Assembly (NCBI GenBank): GCA_900759455.1 | Contig: CAAEVI010000044.1 | Span: 1-20,313, forward strand | Direction: 5' to 3' | Origin: Erysipelotrichaceae bacterium | GTDB taxonomy: Bacteria; Bacillota_I; Bacilli_A; Erysipelotrichales; Erysipelotrichaceae | Length of the DNA: 20,313 bases | Shown here: positions 6,829-14,467 of the stretch, piece after piece | Position numbering within the stretch: position 1 is the stretch's first letter | Layout of the letters: every line of letters begins with the position of its first letter | Program-made: the position numbers and the translations under genes | Notes under the pieces: model-generated | Told to the model about the DNA's origin: nothing | Database searches by the model: none | Seen by the model: only the letters and a program-made list of their open reading frames with translations

Positions 6829-8059
6829 ATTCTTTTTCATAACCTATTTCCAGCGGATAATAAATCAATTGCTGCTCTTTTACATCCGCATGGATCAAAG
6901 CATGAACAATCGCGCTTTTTTCCGAAAGCTCACTGAGTTTTCCATCTTCATCCACGATCCAGATGACGTGAGAGTCCTTTCTTCCTTTATATGGCGAATA
7001 CGGGCGCTGCATCACATGATCCAGATAGACATAATAACGCGGATCATAACCATATTGCCGAGTCCTCTCTTTGATGTCAGTTAATCTTTCCGCACTGTAT
7101 TCAACATATTCAAACAGCCTGCGGTCCAGTATCCGCTGTGACAAGTCCCGCAGGATCCTGTCTTTCTTTCCAAGCAAAAGGGAACAGCCGTACAGTACCG
7201 CTGATTCATCCATCTGATGCAGCTTTTGAATAGATACCTCATCATCTGACAGAAAGGGAACAAACATGCTCAGATCATGAAAGAAGGAGGGATCTTTTTG
7301 CCAGATTTCCTTCATGCGGGAAAACAGCATGGAAACAATAATTTCATAACTTCGTGCCACCGGATGCAGATATACCTGCCAGTACATGTGATAACGGGCC
7401 ATTATATAGTCCTCCACACTATGGATACCGCTGGCTTTTACGGCAACATGGCTGCCGCAGATACGAATCGTGCGCAGAATACGTTCCATGTCAAACGCAC
7501 CGTAGCTTGTCCCTGTAAAATATGCATCACGCAGCAGATAGTCCATGCGGTCTGCATCCAGTTGACCGCTGACCAGCTGATTCAACAGATCATTGCTGTG
7601 ACGATACCCGATGATATCCGCCACATCCTGCGGAAGCCTTTTATCAACCGATGCCAGGATATGATGGATCTCGCTGTCTTCCAGCAGAATTCTCTGCGTA
7701 AACAGCTCGTGATGACAGTTGCTGACAGTCTCAAAAGCATGTGAAAACGGACCATGGCCGATATCATGCAGCAATCCCGCTAGCATTACGGCGCACTTTT
7801 CATAAGGACTTAACGACGCTGACAATGCCGGAATCTCACTGACCATACGGCGCACGATCTCATATACGCCCAACGAGTGAGAAAACCGGGTGTGCTCCGC
7901 CGTATGGTAGACCTGAAAATCTCCGCCAAGCTGATGAATTCGACGCAGCCGCTGAAATTCCCTGGCATTGATACAGTCCCAGATCACCTGCAGATTCACG
8001 TGGATATAGCCATGGATCGGGTCGCGCATGACTTTGACTTCCGATGTTCTTGTCAGCAT
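6827..8059 (-). CDS. SAMHD1-like HD-domain phosphohydrolase (COG1078 type)
   Basis: A 410-residue cytosolic HD-superfamily protein. The N-terminal block (MRDPIHGYI, FQRLRRIHQLGG, HTRFSHSLGV) closely follows the order of motifs in the SAMHD1/EF1143/YwfO group, whose studied members are dNTP triphosphohydrolases. Metal-binding candidates are His61 (RFSHS), His98-Asp99 (GLLHDIGHGPFSH) and the Asp cluster LDADRMDY (167-174). The start at 8059 has GGAGGTGA in good position. The gene overlaps the end of the Nudix hydrolase gene by 7 bases, so the two are co-transcribed and coupled. I infer a role in controlling nucleotide pools. Substrate choice, and whether it needs an activating nucleotide, cannot be read from the sequence. 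Confidence 0.85.
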   Translation of the reverse strand: MLTRTSEVKVMRDPIHGYIHVNLQVIWDCINAREFQRLRRIHQLGGDFQVYHTAEHTRFSHSLGVYEIVRRMVSEIPALSASLSPYEKCAVMLAGLLHDIGHGPFSHAFETVSNCHHELFTQRILLEDSEIHHILASVDKRLPQDVADIIGYRHSNDLLNQLVSGQLDADRMDYLLRDAYFTGTSYGAFDMERILRTIRICGSHVAVKASGIHSVEDYIMARYHMYWQVYLHPVARSYEIIVSMLFSRMKEIWQKDPSFFHDLSMFVPFLSDDEVSIQKLHQMDESAVLYGCSLLLGKKDRILRDLSQRILDRRLFEYVEYSAERLTDIKERTRQYGYDPRYYVYLDHVMQRPYSPYKGRKDSHVIWIVDEDGKLSELSEKSAIVHALIHADVKEQQLIYYPLEIGYEKE

Positions 8060-8445
8060 TTCATCACCTCCTGCAGCTTATCCAGAATGATGCGGTCCGC
8101 ATCCTGAAACGAGTAGTCGTAGACCCTGTCGGCATCGATCCAGCATCCTTCGCTGTGGGCATTCAGATCATGAGGTTCATCCTCACTGTCACAGAGAAAT
8201 GCCGACACATGGATTTCCCAGCCTTCCTGATGGTCGATCGTATCACAAAGATAGCATTTGACACGGGCCTTTACATTGAGCTCCTCCTCCAGTTCACGAA
8301 CGACTGCCGCTTCCGCTGTTTCCATCGGTTCGATCTTTCCCCCGGGAAACTCCCAGATTCCGGCCGCATGCTTTCCCTTGCGCTTTGCAATATACACCTT
8401 CGTGCCGCGTACCAGAATGCCGCATACTACTTCCATATGTTTCAC
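8053..8445 (-). CDS. Nudix hydrolase (MutT-like)
   Basis: A 130-residue single-domain Nudix protein that hydrolyses a nucleoside diphosphate linked to another group, probably an oxidised or non-canonical (d)NTP as in MutT. The Nudix box GGKIEPMETAEAAVVRELEE is complete except that the usual final Gly after EE is Leu-Asn. The upstream GIWEFPGG segment is typical of the MutT branch, as are the N-terminal VVCGILVRG and the KVYIAKRKG strands. I choose the GTG at 8445 because GGTGA lies just before it. The ATG at 8436 is an alternative but is too far from that site. ATGs further upstream fall in or before the -10 element. It is first in a two-gene unit with the HD phosphohydrolase. Confidence 0.88.
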   Translation of the reverse strand: MKHMEVVCGILVRGTKVYIAKRKGKHAAGIWEFPGGKIEPMETAEAAVVRELEEELNVKARVKCYLCDTIDHQEGWEIHVSAFLCDSEDEPHDLNAHSEGCWIDADRVYDYSFQDADRIILDKLQEVMKC

Positions 8446-8470
8446 AAGATCACCGCCGTTTCTTTTTTTC

Positions 8471-8499
8471 ATTATAAAACAAACAAAAAAGGGAAACAA
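8471..8499 (-). promoter_or_regulatory. Predicted promoter of the Nudix-HD gene pair
   Basis: The minus strand reads TTGTTT (8494-8499), a 17-bp spacer, then TATAAT (8471-8476). The -35 lies inside the hairpin that terminates the upstream XRE gene, so terminator and promoter share sequence. The leader would be about 20 nt. Confidence 0.65.
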
Positions 8500-8510
8500 T
8501 CGTTCCCTTT
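8485..8510 (-). terminator. Intrinsic terminator of the XRE regulator gene
   Basis: An 8-bp stem AAAGGGAA / TTCCCTTT (8488-8495 with 8503-8510), a 7-nt loop, and a run of U residues on the minus strand. The stem includes the last bases of the gene's TAA stop codon. Confidence 0.8.
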
Positions 8511-9456
8511 AGGCAATCATTGCCGCCACCATGATCAGCATCACGAACAACAGCAGATTAGCGACCATGATACAGCCGTCCAATGTCCCAAGAACATAGT
8601 GATCCTGTGTCTTTTTCAGCTGTTCGTGGCGGCTCAATGCATGAACCAGCCAGCCGCTGTTCAACACAGTATGCACAATCACAAAGATCATGAGGATAAA
8701 AGCTTCCCCGGTATTATTTCGGATCCCGAAATGATCCATCACAAAGCAAAGAACAGCAACGAGGATTCCTTCAAAAGCAAGAAAACACCCTTCCACAATC
8801 CTGATTCCATTACCGGGATCACGATAGTTTTTTACGACCCGCTTTTGATAGCGAAAAGAGGTAATGATCAATATGCCCGTTATCGTAATGCTGTAAACCA
8901 ACAGCAAAGGAAACGGCAGCGATATCGAAAGCATCAAGACAGCAGCCGACATCAAAAGAAAAACAACGGAACTGATGCCGGTTTCAAATATGATCTCAGT
9001 CAGCATCCGGCAGATCTGTCTTTCATCGTATTCTTCATCATCGTAGCCGGCCAGCAGACTGTAATCATGATATTTCATCATCAGATGAAGCGGAAGCCAG
9101 ATGATCACATAAAACAGCAGATAACTGATGTTCGCAAAATAACTTGCAGCACCAGCCCCTTTTTGATAAAGCAGAATATACAAAAAGACACTGCCGCTAA
9201 GCGTGCCGATCAACAGCCAGAAAAACAATGCATACGGCACCTTTGGATCTTTCATTTTCAGTCCAAGGATCAGATCATCCAGCGATATCTCCAGCACATC
9301 CGCTATTTCTGCCAGTCCTTCCAGATCCGGCTGTGTCCTTCCTTTCTCCCAGGACGATATCGTCTGTCTGCTTACATGCAGCCGCTGTGCCAGCTGTTCC
9401 TGTGTCCAGCCATGTTCACGGCGAAGTTTCGACAAACGATCGGCAAAATTTTCCAT
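8509..9456 (-). CDS. XRE-family regulator fused to a multi-pass membrane domain
   Basis: A 315-residue protein. Residues ~4-58 are a Cro/C1-type helix-turn-helix (LRREHGWTQEQLAQRLHVSR, then QTISSWEKG and an EGLAEIADVLEISLDDL cap). Residues ~74-311 hold about seven hydrophobic segments (near 74-96, 104-127, 158-179, 183-201, 221-240, 251-274, 286-311). Between the second and third is an acidic loop (DDEEYDERQ). This layout is of a membrane-tethered transcription factor, common in Firmicutes, whose signal is unknown. The chosen ATG at 9456 has AAGGG about seven bases upstream. The ATG at 9480 overlaps the predicted -10 and is rejected. The gene is monocistronic, and direct repeats at its promoter suggest self-regulation. 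The target genes cannot be told from the sequence; the neighbouring lipoprotein gene is one possibility. Confidence 0.82.
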   Translation of the reverse strand: MENFADRLSKLRREHGWTQEQLAQRLHVSRQTISSWEKGRTQPDLEGLAEIADVLEISLDDLILGLKMKDPKVPYALFFWLLIGTLSGSVFLYILLYQKGAGAASYFANISYLLFYVIIWLPLHLMMKYHDYSLLAGYDDEEYDERQICRMLTEIIFETGISSVVFLLMSAAVLMLSISLPFPLLLVYSITITGILIITSFRYQKRVVKNYRDPGNGIRIVEGCFLAFEGILVAVLCFVMDHFGIRNNTGEAFILMIFVIVHTVLNSGWLVHALSRHEQLKKTQDHYVLGTLDGCIMVANLLLFVMLIMVAAMIA

Positions 9457-9478
9457 CAAGATCCCTTCTTTCATCTTC

Positions 9479-9500
9479 ATTATAACGAAATCAACGAAAA
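9479..9500 (-). promoter_or_regulatory. XRE gene -10 element with direct repeats
   Basis: A perfect TATAAT lies on the minus strand (9479-9484) with no good -35 at 16-18 bp. Directly upstream are two AACGAAA repeats on the plus strand (9484-9490 and 9493-9499), 9 bp apart. They could be an operator for the regulator itself, which is inference. Confidence 0.45.
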
Positions 9501-9525
9501 AAACACGCTACATTTTGTTGCATAT

Positions 9526-9562
9526 AAAAAAGATGATGCCCTTAGATCAGGATCATCTTTTT
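9526..9562 (-). terminator. Intrinsic terminator of the lipoprotein gene
   Basis: Stem AAAAAGATGAT / ATCATCTTTTT (9527-9537 with 9552-9562) around a partly paired loop, followed by a U run on the minus strand. It lies 10 bases past the stop codon. Confidence 0.85.
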
Positions 9563-9572
9563 ACAAAGCTTT

Positions 9573-10139
9573 TTACCGTCCTTCATTGCTGATGCTGTCT
9601 CGTTCTGCTCCTGTCACAAGCTGTGACTGTTCTATCACATCTCCGTTCTCATCATAAAATGTAATTGTTTCCATTGTTTTATATTCACTGTCCAAACGAT
9701 AGGCCTTGATCAGATAAAGATCATTTTCCAAAAGATTTTCGGCCTTCAAAACAATGCTGTCTGTATCATCTGCTTTGACCTCCAATGTGAACGCATCGGC
9801 ATTGACAAGCGTATTGTCGACAAAGACCAGGAGATATGCTTCTCCATTGTCATTGATATATTCCTGGCCGTACGGCCTGCTGCTAATATAACTGCCTTTG
9901 TATTGATAGGAACTGTTATCTTTTTTAAATCTCACCAGTTCATATTGCTCATCATATGTCATGAGCCGCATTTGATAGCCATTCTTTTCGACCTCAGCGA
10001 GCTGCTCGCTGTTGGGATAAGCTTCTTCGATATATTCATCAGGATCCACATTTTCCGAAGCTGAACAGCCAAAAACGATAAGGCTGCCAAAAAGCAGAAA
10101 CAAACCAAATACGTTCTTTACCTTCCTCTTTTCAAACAT
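9573..10139 (-). CDS. Putative lipoprotein of unknown function
   Basis: A 188-residue predicted lipoprotein. The N-terminus has a basic start (EKRKVK), a hydrophobic core, and a lipobox ending VFGC with the lipidated Cys at residue 25. Phe at -2 is unusual but tolerated. The mature part is acidic and rich in Asp, Glu, Tyr and Asn, with beta-strand-like stretches (YQMRLMTYDEQYELVRF, AYLLVFVDNTLV, TFTLEVKADD-like segments) and no catalytic motif or known domain that I can recognise. It should sit on the outer face of the membrane. The start is the ATG at 10139, preceded by GGGAGGTG; the in-frame GTG at 10148 lies within that site. The gene has its own promoter and terminator. It lies next to the membrane-bound regulator but is transcribed separately. 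Confidence 0.75.
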   Translation of the reverse strand: MFEKRKVKNVFGLFLLFGSLIVFGCSASENVDPDEYIEEAYPNSEQLAEVEKNGYQMRLMTYDEQYELVRFKKDNSSYQYKGSYISSRPYGQEYINDNGEAYLLVFVDNTLVNADAFTLEVKADDTDSIVLKAENLLENDLYLIKAYRLDSEYKTMETITFYDENGDVIEQSQLVTGAERDSISNEGR

Positions 10140-10195
10140 TACAAACACCTCCCTGTATCCTGTGATTTATTATGATCTGACCATAATTACCTGTA

Positions 10196-10223
10196 TATAT
10201 AATAGATTTATGTCTCTCTGCAA
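10196..10223 (-). promoter_or_regulatory. Predicted promoter of the lipoprotein gene
   Basis: The minus strand reads TTGCAG (10218-10223), a 16-bp spacer, then TATATA (10196-10201). A leader of about 50 nt would follow. The stretch between this and the mnmG terminator (about 10224-10320) shows nothing else I can name. Confidence 0.45.
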
Positions 10224-10317
10224 TCATAATGTAATATTGATATTTCGGATTGTCAACATGTCAGACAAAAACAGGAAAAATCCGCATGATGAAAGGCTGA
10301 TCTGACCGCTTGGCGTT

Positions 10318-10365
10318 AGAAAAGAAGTGAAGGCTGCCTTTGCGAAAACAGCATTCACTTCTTTA
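10318..10365 (-). terminator. Intrinsic terminator of mnmG
   Basis: A 10-bp outer stem AAGAAGTGAA / TTCACTTCTT with an inner GCTG/CAGC helix, followed on the minus strand by a U-rich stretch. It begins about 16 bases past the mnmG stop. Arm edges are accurate to within a base or two. Confidence 0.88.
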
Positions 10366-10380
10366 TACCCTTTGCTATCT

Positions 10381-12231
10381 TTATTTCTTTGACTGAATGA
10401 CCATGGCCAATACAGCGATATCAGCCGGATTTACACCGGAAATACGCGATGCCTGGCCGAGGGTCATCGGCTGGATCTCGCTCAGCTTCTGACGGGCTTC
10501 CAGTGAAAGATGTTCCATCTCATTGTAATCGATGCCCTGCGGGATGCGCATCTTATCCATTGCATGCAGATGTCTTGCATCACGGCGCGCCTTCTGGATA
10601 TAGCCTTCATATTTGATTTCGATTTCGATCTGGCGGGCTGCTTCGGGATCGATCGTCTCACCGATATACGGTGCCAGATCGGCAAGTTTCACCTTCGGAC
10701 GCTTCAGCAGATCTGCCGCACTGCAGCCTTCCTTCAAAGGAGCATACCCCAGCAGCTGCAAATATTCGTTCACTTCCGATTTTGGCGTAAACCGGATTTC
10801 TTTCACCTTTTCCAGACCGTTTTTAATTTTTTCCTGTTTTTCCGTAAAACGACGGTAACGCTCTTCTCCAATCAGCCCTGCATCATATCCGTACTGCGTA
10901 AGTCTGGCATCTGCATTATCATGACGCAGCAGCAGACGGTATTCTGCCCTGGAAGTCAAAAGGCGGTACGGTTCCTTTGTTCCTTTGGTCACCAGATCAT
11001 CGATCATGACACCGATATATGCCTCATCACGATGCAGGATCAGCGGTTCTTTTCCTTCCAGTTTCAAAGAGGCATTGATGCCGGCCATCAGCCCCTGTGC
11101 AGCGGCTTCTTCATAACCGCTGGTACCGTTGATCTGTCCGGCCGTAAACAAATTTTCAATGATCTTGTTTTCCAGACTTGCTTTGCACTGCAGAGGATCG
11201 ACCGCATCGTATTCAATAGCATAAGCATATTTTTTTATGACACAGTTTTCCAGGCCGGGCAGACTTTTCAACATTTGTTCCTGCACATCATGCGGCATGG
11301 ATGTGGAAAATCCCTGAATATACGTCGTATCCAACGAACGGCTTTCCGGTTCCAAAAAAATCTGATGACGCGGCTTATCCGCAAAGCGCACCAGTTTGTC
11401 CTCGATGCTCGGACAATAACGCGGACCGACACCTTTGACCAGTCCGGAATACATGGCGGACTCTCCCAGATTGGAGCGAATGATCTCGTGTGTCTTCGGC
11501 GTGGTATATGTAAGATAGCAGACTTCCTGTTCTTCAAATGGCAGAATGCTTTTCGTATCCTCACTGAAGCAGACAAAATCGTCTGTGCCCGGCTGCACTT
11601 CCGCTTTCGAAAAATCAATAGAATCAGTTAAGACCCTGGCCGGTGTTCCGGTTTTCAGGCGGAATGTCCGCAAACCAAGGTCACGAAGGCTTTGTGAAAG
11701 ATTTGGCGTCGTCGGTTCTCCGTCCGGTCCTCCCGGTGTTGATGTATGACCAACCAAAATATTGGAACTCATAAAGGTCCCGCTGGTAATGATCACGATT
11801 TTCGCCTCTTCGATCGTACCGTCACTGAGCAGGACACCTTTGATTTTTCCCTCTTCCGCAAGGACTTTTTCCACACAGGCCTCTCGTACGGACAAATGTT
11901 CCTGATGCAGGACCACATCCTGCATGTATTTCTTATAAGCAATTTTGTCGCTTTGCACACGCAGGCTCTGTACCCCCGGTCCTTTCGTCGTATTCAGCAT
12001 CTTAAACTGCAATGCAGTTGCATCGGCCGCTCTTCCCATTTCGCCGCCCAACGCATCTATTTCCCGCACAACGATTCCTTTTGCCGGACCTCCGACGCTC
12101 GGATTGCAGGGCATCGTTGCGATCATATCAATATGCAGCGTATACAACACTGTTTCTTTTTTCATTCTGGCACAGGCTAGCGCCGCTTCTATACCGGCAT
12201 GCCCGCCGCCGATCACTATTACATCTATCAT
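10381..12231 (-). CDS. mnmG: tRNA uridine 5-carboxymethylaminomethyl modification enzyme MnmG (GidA)
   Basis: This FAD-dependent enzyme works with MnmE to place the carboxymethylaminomethyl group on C5 of the wobble uridine in a subset of tRNAs, supporting accurate decoding. The 616-residue protein has the usual length. Visible features are the N-terminal FAD-binding GGGHAG (8-13), MPCNPSVGGPAKG, the GTFMSS and TGTPARV segments, QINGTSGYEEAAAQGLMAG near the second flavin-binding region, and the C-terminal helical domain for MnmE/tRNA contact. I start it at the ATG at 12231, which matches the usual MIDVIVIGGG beginning and has AGGTGA just upstream. The ATG at 12252 lies at or before the predicted transcription start. 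It is monocistronic here, between the purine operon terminator and its own terminator. The partner gene mnmE is not in the window. Confidence 0.96.
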   Translation of the reverse strand: MIDVIVIGGGHAGIEAALACARMKKETVLYTLHIDMIATMPCNPSVGGPAKGIVVREIDALGGEMGRAADATALQFKMLNTTKGPGVQSLRVQSDKIAYKKYMQDVVLHQEHLSVREACVEKVLAEEGKIKGVLLSDGTIEEAKIVIITSGTFMSSNILVGHTSTPGGPDGEPTTPNLSQSLRDLGLRTFRLKTGTPARVLTDSIDFSKAEVQPGTDDFVCFSEDTKSILPFEEQEVCYLTYTTPKTHEIIRSNLGESAMYSGLVKGVGPRYCPSIEDKLVRFADKPRHQIFLEPESRSLDTTYIQGFSTSMPHDVQEQMLKSLPGLENCVIKKYAYAIEYDAVDPLQCKASLENKIIENLFTAGQINGTSGYEEAAAQGLMAGINASLKLEGKEPLILHRDEAYIGVMIDDLVTKGTKEPYRLLTSRAEYRLLLRHDNADARLTQYGYDAGLIGEERYRRFTEKQEKIKNGLEKVKEIRFTPKSEVNEYLQLLGYAPLKEGCSAADLLKRPKVKLADLAPYIGETIDPEAARQIEIEIKYEGYIQKARRDARHLHAMDKMRIPQGIDYNEMEHLSLEARQKLSEIQPMTLGQASRISGVNPADIAVLAMVIQSKK

Positions 12232-12255
12232 CAAATCACCTGACTTTTCCATACT

Positions 12256-12284
12256 ATTATATATGGGATACCAAAAAAGAGAAA
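12256..12284 (-). promoter_or_regulatory. Predicted mnmG promoter
   Basis: A perfect TATAAT lies on the minus strand (12256-12261), with a poor -35 (TTTCTC, 12279-12284) at 17 bp that falls in the tail of the purH terminator. Transcription would start near 12249, leaving a leader of only about 18 nt. Confidence 0.5.
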
Positions 12285-12307
12285 GAGGAGATTTTTTGCT
12301 CTCCTCT
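12273..12307 (-). terminator. Intrinsic terminator of the purine operon (after purH)
   Basis: A 7-bp stem AGAGGAG / CTCCTCT (12284-12290 with 12301-12307), a 10-nt loop, and a U-rich tail on the minus strand (complement of 12273-12283). It marks the end of the pur mRNA 43 bases after purH. Confidence 0.82.
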
Positions 12308-12350
12308 GTTCAAGTTCTTTTTCAGGACATTTCCTCATCCTGTCTGTTCA

Positions 12351-13883
12351 TTAATGTTTGAAATGGCGAACTCCTGTATAGACCATCGCAATGCCGTATT
12401 CGTTGCATACATCGATCGACAGCTGATCTTTGATCGATCCTCCCGGCTGGATAATAGCCGTTACACCGGCCTTGACTGCTTCTTCCACAGTGTCCGGCAT
12501 CGGGAAGAAGGCATCGGATGACATCACTGATCCTTTTGCTTTTTCTCCCGCCTGTTCAATGGCAATCTTAGCTGCACCGACACGGTTCATCTGGCCGGCA
12601 CCGACACCGATCGTCATATTGTCTTTCACCAGCACGATTGCATTGGATTTTACATGCTTAACGACTTTCCATGCGAACAACAGCTGTTCGATTTCTTCTT
12701 CGCTCGGTTTGCGGTTCGTTACACAGCGCAGATCTTCGGCTGTGATTTTCTTGTCATCCATATCCTGTACGAGCAATCCGTCCAATACATTTGTTACCTT
12801 GTATTTGGCATTCGGCTCCAGTGAAGTATCCAGCTTCATCAGGCGAATGTTCTTTTTCTTGGACAACAGTTCAAATGCATCTTCATCAAAAGCCGGGGCA
12901 ATGATGATTTCCAGGAAAATCTTTGATAATTTTTCCGCAATCGCCATATTGACCGGTGCATTCAATGCGACAATACCGCCGAAAATAGATACCGGGTCAG
13001 CTTCGTATGCCTTGTCCCATGCTTCCTCGATCGTTTCACCGATGCCGATGCCGCACGGATTCATATGCTTGACACCGACAGCAGCTGGCTGTCCGTCAAA
13101 ATCCTTCAAAATCTCAATAGCTGCATTTCCGTCCTGAATATTGTTGTATGAAAGTTCCTTGCCGTGCAGCTGTGTTGCGTTGGCAAGTGAATACTGCGGA
13201 TTCATATTTTTATAGAAAGCGGCACTCTGGTGCGGATTTTCTCCGTAACGCAGATCCTGCACCTTATCATATGTAATGGTAAAGCTTTCCGGATATTTTT
13301 CACCGGTGCGTGCTGTCAGATATTCAGCGATCATCGCATCATAACGTGCAGTATGGCGGAACACCTTCGCTGCCAGAAATTCTCTCGTAACAGGACTTGT
13401 TTCTCCGTTTTCTCTTAATTCTTTCAATACATTTTCATAATCATTCGGATCGCAGATGACCGGAATGGATGCATAATTTTTGGATGCGCTGCGCAGCATG
13501 CTCGGTCCGCCGATATCAATATTTTCGATGACTTCTTCATGCGTTACGCCCGGTTTCTGCACTGTTTCCTTAAACGGATACAGATTGACACAGACCAGAT
13601 CGATCAGTTCGATCCCCAGCTCTTTGAGCTGCGCCATATGGCTTTCATTATCGCGAACGCCAAGCAGTGCCCCATGCACCTTCGGATGGAGTGTTTTTAC
13701 ACGGCCGTCCATAATTTCCGGAAAACCTGTAACATCAGAAATAGAAATGGTTTCGATACCGGCATCATGCAGTGCCTTTCTGGTACCTCCTGTTGATATG
13801 ATCTCATAACCAAGGTCACGAAGACCGCTGACAAATTCTACTAATCCTGTTTTATCAGAAACACTGACTAATGCTCGTTTCAT
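12351..13883 (-). CDS. purH: Bifunctional AICAR transformylase / IMP cyclohydrolase
   Basis: This enzyme carries out the last two steps of purine synthesis: it formylates AICAR with 10-formyl-tetrahydrofolate to FAICAR, then closes the ring to IMP. The 510-residue protein has the normal two-domain form. The N-terminal MGS-like cyclohydrolase domain begins MKRALVSVSDKTG, with STGGT (30-34) and GRVKTLHPKVHG. The transformylase domain has RYGENPHQ (212-219), the catalytic Lys-His pair in VKHMNPCG (K272, H273), SDAFFP and QPGGSIKD near the end. The ATG at 13883 overlaps the purN stop as ATGA. GGAGG lies nine bases upstream, inside purN. It is the last gene of the operon and is followed by a terminator. 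Confidence 0.97.
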   Translation of the reverse strand: MKRALVSVSDKTGLVEFVSGLRDLGYEIISTGGTRKALHDAGIETISISDVTGFPEIMDGRVKTLHPKVHGALLGVRDNESHMAQLKELGIELIDLVCVNLYPFKETVQKPGVTHEEVIENIDIGGPSMLRSASKNYASIPVICDPNDYENVLKELRENGETSPVTREFLAAKVFRHTARYDAMIAEYLTARTGEKYPESFTITYDKVQDLRYGENPHQSAAFYKNMNPQYSLANATQLHGKELSYNNIQDGNAAIEILKDFDGQPAAVGVKHMNPCGIGIGETIEEAWDKAYEADPVSIFGGIVALNAPVNMAIAEKLSKIFLEIIIAPAFDEDAFELLSKKKNIRLMKLDTSLEPNAKYKVTNVLDGLLVQDMDDKKITAEDLRCVTNRKPSEEEIEQLLFAWKVVKHVKSNAIVLVKDNMTIGVGAGQMNRVGAAKIAIEQAGEKAKGSVMSSDAFFPMPDTVEEAVKAGVTAIIQPGGSIKDQLSIDVCNEYGIAMVYTGVRHFKH

Positions 13884-14467
13884 TTCTTTTCCTCCTCGAT
13901 TTCTTCGCAAATTTGTTTCAATGCTTTCGGGAATAATGTGTATTCCAGTGCATGTACATGTTCCTCCAGCTGTTCCAGTGACCAGGCAGGATCGATCATC
14001 AGTTTTTCCTGACGGATGATTTCCCCCGTATCAATGCCTGCATCTACATAATGAACAGTTACGCCTGTATATTCCGCCTTTGCCTCATATGCATCCAGGA
14101 TCCCGTGAGCCCCCGGAAAGTTCGGCAGATAAGCAGGATGGATGTTAATGATGCGGCGCGGGTAATGACTCAGCAGTTCTTCGCCGATAAAACGCATATA
14201 GCCGGCGAGAACGATCAGCTCGACGCCTTTTTCCTCCAGATGTCTGCGAATTTCCTGTTCATAACCTTTTTTGCCGCCGTAAGCTTTTGGATCTACATAA
14301 ATATAAGGAATATCTAAACGCTGTGCGCGCTCGATCGCTTTTGCATGTTCTTTATCCACGACCAACAGTTCACAGCTGCATGCCGGAATGCTTCCATCCC
14401 GGATGCAGTGAACCAGGTTTTCAAAATTAGTCCCGCTTCCGGAGGCAAAGACTGCGATCTTTACCAT
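13880..14467 (-). CDS. purN: Phosphoribosylglycinamide formyltransferase
   Basis: This enzyme transfers a formyl group from 10-formyl-tetrahydrofolate to GAR to give FGAR. The 195-residue protein has normal length and the family landmarks GSGTNFEN (10-17, phosphate-binding loop), LAGYMRF (88-94), NIHPAYLPNFPGAHG with Asn108 and His110, and HYVDAGIDTG with Asp146. These three residues correspond to the catalytic Asn-His-Asp set known from the E. coli enzyme. The start at 14467 overlaps the last 7 bases of purM (ATGGTAA). There is only a weak ribosome binding site inside purM, so translation is probably coupled to purM. It overlaps purH by 4 bases at its other end. Confidence 0.96.
   Translation of the reverse strand: MVKIAVFASGSGTNFENLVHCIRDGSIPACSCELLVVDKEHAKAIERAQRLDIPYIYVDPKAYGGKKGYEQEIRRHLEEKGVELIVLAGYMRFIGEELLSHYPRRIINIHPAYLPNFPGAHGILDAYEAKAEYTGVTVHYVDAGIDTGEIIRQEKLMIDPAWSLEQLEEHVHALEYTLFPKALKQICEEIEEEKK

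Noticed and set aside
8044..9657. Open frame of 537 codons on the plus strand
   Set aside because: It lies antisense to the Nudix and XRE genes, which have clear domains, ribosome binding sites and terminators. Its product is rich in His, Gln, Cys and Phe without any domain, as expected for an antisense shadow.
10510..11631. Open frame of 373 codons on the plus strand
   Set aside because: Antisense to mnmG, which is unmistakable; no ribosome binding site and a composition typical of shadow frames.
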